Assembly (NCBI GenBank): GCA_016787345.1
Contig: JAEUUU010000175.1
Coordinates: 62,001 to 126,000 of the forward strand
Direction: 5' to 3'
DNA from: Saprospiraceae bacterium
GTDB lineage: Bacteria; Bacteroidota; Bacteroidia; Chitinophagales; Saprospiraceae
Length of the DNA stretch: 64,000 bases
The position numbers and the translations under genes were made by a program. Shown piece by piece: positions 61,657 through 64,000 of the stretch (the stretch's first letter is position 1; every line of letters begins with the position of its first letter). The notes below the pieces were generated by a model, which saw only the letters and a program-made list of their open reading frames with translations, was not told the DNA's origin and did no database searches.

Positions 61657-62700
61657 CTATTTTTTCTTCAGGGCAAAAAAGTAGACCGGCAAGTGGTCGC
61701 TGTACCCGTTGATGAAAATATCGCCGACGAAGGTCCGGAAGGGGTAGCCTTTAAACGCGCCCTCGGTTTGAAGCAGCCAGGGCTCGTTGAAAACCAGCGA
61801 TTTGTACACTTGCCATCCGCCGGATTTTTTATTGACGAAGGGGCGTGTTACCATGATTTGATCGAACAGATTCCAGGCGTCGCGATAGGCCAGCGTGCCA
61901 TTGCCGTTTTTGAAATGGCTGTACATCAGGTTGTAAAAATCGCCGGTTTTCATGTCGTCGATTTCTGCTTTGGCGCCTACGCCATCGGTCAGGCTTTTGT
62001 TGTTGGGGTCGTCGTTGAGGTCGCCCATGATGATGATTTTGGCCTCCGGATCGTGTTGCCGCACACTGTCGGCAACTTCCCGGCAGCGGCGTGCAGCGGC
62101 CATACGCGACCATTCAGAGGCTTTTTCACCACCCCGGCGTGAAGGCCAGTGGCAGACCATGATGTGCAGCGGTTCGCCGTCGAAGCGGCCGGCTACGTAA
62201 AGAATGTCGCGGGTATAGTCGGCAACGGTGTCTTTGGGGCTTTTCAGCGCGACAGGCACGGCACGGCTGCCCAAGACGGTGAAATAACGGGGATTGTACA
62301 GCAAGCCGCAATCGATACCCCGCTCGTCGGGGGAGTCGTAATGCACGATTTTGTAGTTGCGGGCTTTGAGCGGCTCCTGTGCTACGAGGTCTTCCAGCAC
62401 TTTTTGGTTTTCGATCTCAGCCACGCCAAGAATGGCCAGGCCGTCGGGGTTCAATTCCGTGCCCAACAAACTGATTACCTTGGCCATATTGGCCTGTTTC
62501 GACACGTATTTTTCCGTATTCCAGAGCAGACGGCCGCCGGGGGTGAAGTCGATATCGTTCGTATTGGGTGAATCGATGGTGTCGAACAGGTTTTCGAGGT
62601 TGTAAAAGCCGATGGCGGCTACTTTGTATTCGTCATTTTTTTGGGCGAATGCAAGTAAAGGGAATAAGGCAATCGCCAGAAAAAAACATGTTTTACGCAT
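61657..62700 (-). CDS. Secreted endonuclease/exonuclease/phosphatase-family protein
   Basis: A 347-residue exported protein with signal peptide (residues 1-20, ending AFAQ). EEP-fold catalytic blocks: GFYNLENLFD (N34, E36), LAILGVAEIENQKVLEDL, IVHYDSPDERGIDCGLLYN, VCHWPSRRGGEKASEWSRM, IIMGDLNDDPNN and the closing NGYSDHLPVYF. Members cut DNA, RNA or phosphoesters; periplasmic versions may scavenge phosphate or nucleotides. ATG at 62700 was preferred to an upstream ATG because it starts the signal peptide. It is divergent from the TonB-dependent receptor. Confidence 0.88.
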   Translation of the reverse strand: MRKTCFFLAIALFPLLAFAQKNDEYKVAAIGFYNLENLFDTIDSPNTNDIDFTPGGRLLWNTEKYVSKQANMAKVISLLGTELNPDGLAILGVAEIENQKVLEDLVAQEPLKARNYKIVHYDSPDERGIDCGLLYNPRYFTVLGSRAVPVALKSPKDTVADYTRDILYVAGRFDGEPLHIMVCHWPSRRGGEKASEWSRMAAARRCREVADSVRQHDPEAKIIIMGDLNDDPNNKSLTDGVGAKAEIDDMKTGDFYNLMYSHFKNGNGTLAYRDAWNLFDQIMVTRPFVNKKSGGWQVYKSLVFNEPWLLQTEGAFKGYPFRTFVGDIFINGYSDHLPVYFFALKKK

Positions 62701-62805
62701 AAAATCAGGATTTACGGCGGCAAAGGAAAGCATTTGGCCATAAGAACTGCCCGCTTTGCAATAAATTAACAGCAGCAGTCGCGACGGCATCCCAAGGGCT
62801 TTGTC

Positions 62806-62813
62806 TACTTTTG
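62806..62813 (+). promoter_or_regulatory. -7 promoter element of the TonB-dependent receptor gene
   Basis: TACTTTTG, a perfect TAnnTTTG, 45 nt before the ATG at 62859. Confidence 0.55.
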
Positions 62814-62858
62814 TGGCCCTTTAACGCCTTGGGGATACCTTATAAAAAATTTCATTAA

Positions 62859-64000
62859 ATGATTCGAACCCAGTTCATTGCCGGCCTGCTCCTGCTGCTG
62901 GCACTACCCGTGTGGGCACAAAAAGCCACTTTGCGTGGCCGGGTGACCGACGCGGAAGACGCTCACCCGCTTGCAAATGTCTCCGTTGTTCTGGCCCAGA
63001 CCGGGCTGTTTGCCGCCACGGACGGCGATGGCAATTACGTACTTGAAAACGTTCCCGAAGGCCGGTTTTTGCTGGTCGTTTCTACTACGGGCTACCTGCC
63101 TGCCGATCAAAACGTTGAATTAAAAAGCGGACAGGAGAGCCAGGTCAACATTACGTTGCGCCGAGACCCTACCAACAACGCGGGTGAAATCCCGACGGTG
63201 ACGCTCGACGAAGCCGAGGCGGAAACAGAAGGCGCGGGTGAGGTGGCCAACCTCTTGCATGCCAGTCGCGACGTGTACCAGAACATCGCCAACTTCGGTT
63301 GGGGTTTCTTTCGTTTTCGCGAGCGCGGCTACGAATCCGAGCATTTCCCGCTCTTTCTGAATGGCGTGAGTATCAACGACCCCGAAACCGGCATCGCTTT
63401 CTTCGGCGAATTCGGCGGCCTCAACGACGTGCTCCGCCAACGCGAAACCGTGATTGGCATCGAAGCATCCGATTTTGCTTTCAACACCGTCGGCGGCGCC
63501 ACGCGACTCGATACCCGTGCCAGCGTGCAACGCAAACAGATTCGCGCCACTTACGCGCTTAGCAACCGTACCTACAACCAGCGCGTCATGCTGACCGCCA
63601 GCACCGGCCTGATGCCCGGCGGCTGGGCCGTGTCTGTGTCGGGCAGCCATCGCTGGGCCGAGGAAGCCTGGTACGACGGCACTTTTTTCGACGCCTATTC
63701 CTACTTCGTATCGGTCGATAAAAAATTCGGTTCTACCCATAGCCTCAACCTGACGGTACTGGGCGCGCCGAGCCGCCGGGGCCGGAATACCGATACCTTT
63801 CAGGAAATGTACGACCTGGCCGGCACCACCCGCTACAACCCGAGCTGGGGCTACTGGAACGGCGAAAAACGCAATGCCAACGTCACCCACAGCCACCAGC
63901 CGATCGCTCTGCTGCGCTACGACTATACGCCCAGCCGCCGCCTCGGCATGACCCTGACGGCTTACGGACAAGCGGGCGAACGCGGCCAAACCCGTCTCGA
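62859..64000 (+). CDS. TonB-dependent outer-membrane receptor, 3' end missing
   Basis: The first 380 codons of an outer-membrane protein. The signal peptide (about residues 1-20, ending PVWAQ) is followed by a carboxypeptidase regulatory-like domain (LRGRVTDAEDAHPLANVSVV, GNYVLENVPEG, 22-105). An acidic spacer leads to a plug-like segment (YQNIANFGWGFFRFRERGYE, FPLFLNGVSINDPETG, FAFNTVGGATRLDTRASVQR) and the first beta-barrel strands. No SusD-like gene can be judged since the frame leaves the window. The substrate is unknown. Confidence 0.88.
   Translation, partial: MIRTQFIAGLLLLLALPVWAQKATLRGRVTDAEDAHPLANVSVVLAQTGLFAATDGDGNYVLENVPEGRFLLVVSTTGYLPADQNVELKSGQESQVNITLRRDPTNNAGEIPTVTLDEAEAETEGAGEVANLLHASRDVYQNIANFGWGFFRFRERGYESEHFPLFLNGVSINDPETGIAFFGEFGGLNDVLRQRETVIGIEASDFAFNTVGGATRLDTRASVQRKQIRATYALSNRTYNQRVMLTASTGLMPGGWAVSVSGSHRWAEEAWYDGTFFDAYSYFVSVDKKFGSTHSLNLTVLGAPSRRGRNTDTFQEMYDLAGTTRYNPSWGYWNGEKRNANVTHSHQPIALLRYDYTPSRRLGMTLTAYGQAGERGQTRL

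Overview
The window is chromosomal DNA from a member of the Bacteroidota, most likely a Saprospirales/Saprospiraceae-type bacterium. This rests on several things seen in the sequence: at least eight proteins carry type IX secretion (T9SS) C-terminal sorting domains, seven of type A and one gliding-motility-associated type B; the promoter -7 element TAnnTTTG recurs in front of genes on both strands; ribosome-binding sites are weak; and typical Bacteroidota families are present (DUF3822 next to rsmD, DUF1573, DUF1501/DUF1800, tail-fibre proteins with a PQGFNYQ-type N-terminus). No rRNA, insertion sequence, prophage or CRISPR array was seen. Three tRNA genes are present: Arg-CCT, Pro-TGG and Ser-GCT.

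Layout. 1-9.3 kb: a thiolase cut by the left edge, the cysteine pair cysE-cysK behind a terminator-containing leader, a periplasmic thioredoxin, cutA, tsaD, a bactofilin, DUF3822, rsmD, a lipoprotein, a LuxE-like acyl-protein synthetase and a phosphoesterase. 9.4-18 kb: secreted T9SS cargo, tRNA-Arg, DUF1573 and the DUF1800-DUF1501 pair. 18-24.3 kb: glnS, ppdK and a sialidase-like T9SS protein. 24.3-30 kb: two tRNAs, dnaA with a long AT-rich upstream gap, an IscA-type protein, an RlpA/SPOR protein and an FMN-dependent hydroxy-acid oxidase. 30-45 kb: very large surface proteins (BNR/dockerin-like, Ig-like, tail-fibre S74), a cytochrome oxidase subunit III and the first of two long helical-repeat proteins. 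45-56.5 kb: a fused 2-oxoacid dehydrogenase E1, a lipoprotein-nhaA pair, a small ion channel, a polyprenyl-phosphate sugar transferase, der, a metallo-beta-lactamase-fold protein and the second helical-repeat protein. 58.3-64 kb: valS, an endonuclease/exonuclease/phosphatase-family protein and the start of a TonB-dependent receptor.

The most unusual stretch is 56.5-58.3 kb, AT-rich and nearly free of recognisable genes. Three copies of one roughly 60-bp promoter-like element (CTGCA, then GTCCTGTT, then 19-20 nt, then a CACCTTTG-type -7 box) head three tandem units. The middle unit encodes two small proteins, 49 and 111 residues (the latter a secreted fibronectin III-like protein). They are unrelated except that both end in exactly the same ten residues, DFIIVDDTDM, written with mostly different synonymous codons. 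The outer units hold only a short or decayed reading frame each. A divergent 502-residue helical protein lies next door. I propose this as a candidate undescribed small-peptide or C-terminal-tag system; the function is unknown and the signalling idea is inference.

Genome style: eight convergent gene pairs have stop codons that touch, overlap or lie within six bases of each other, whereas other genes end in strong, often bidirectional, hairpin terminators.
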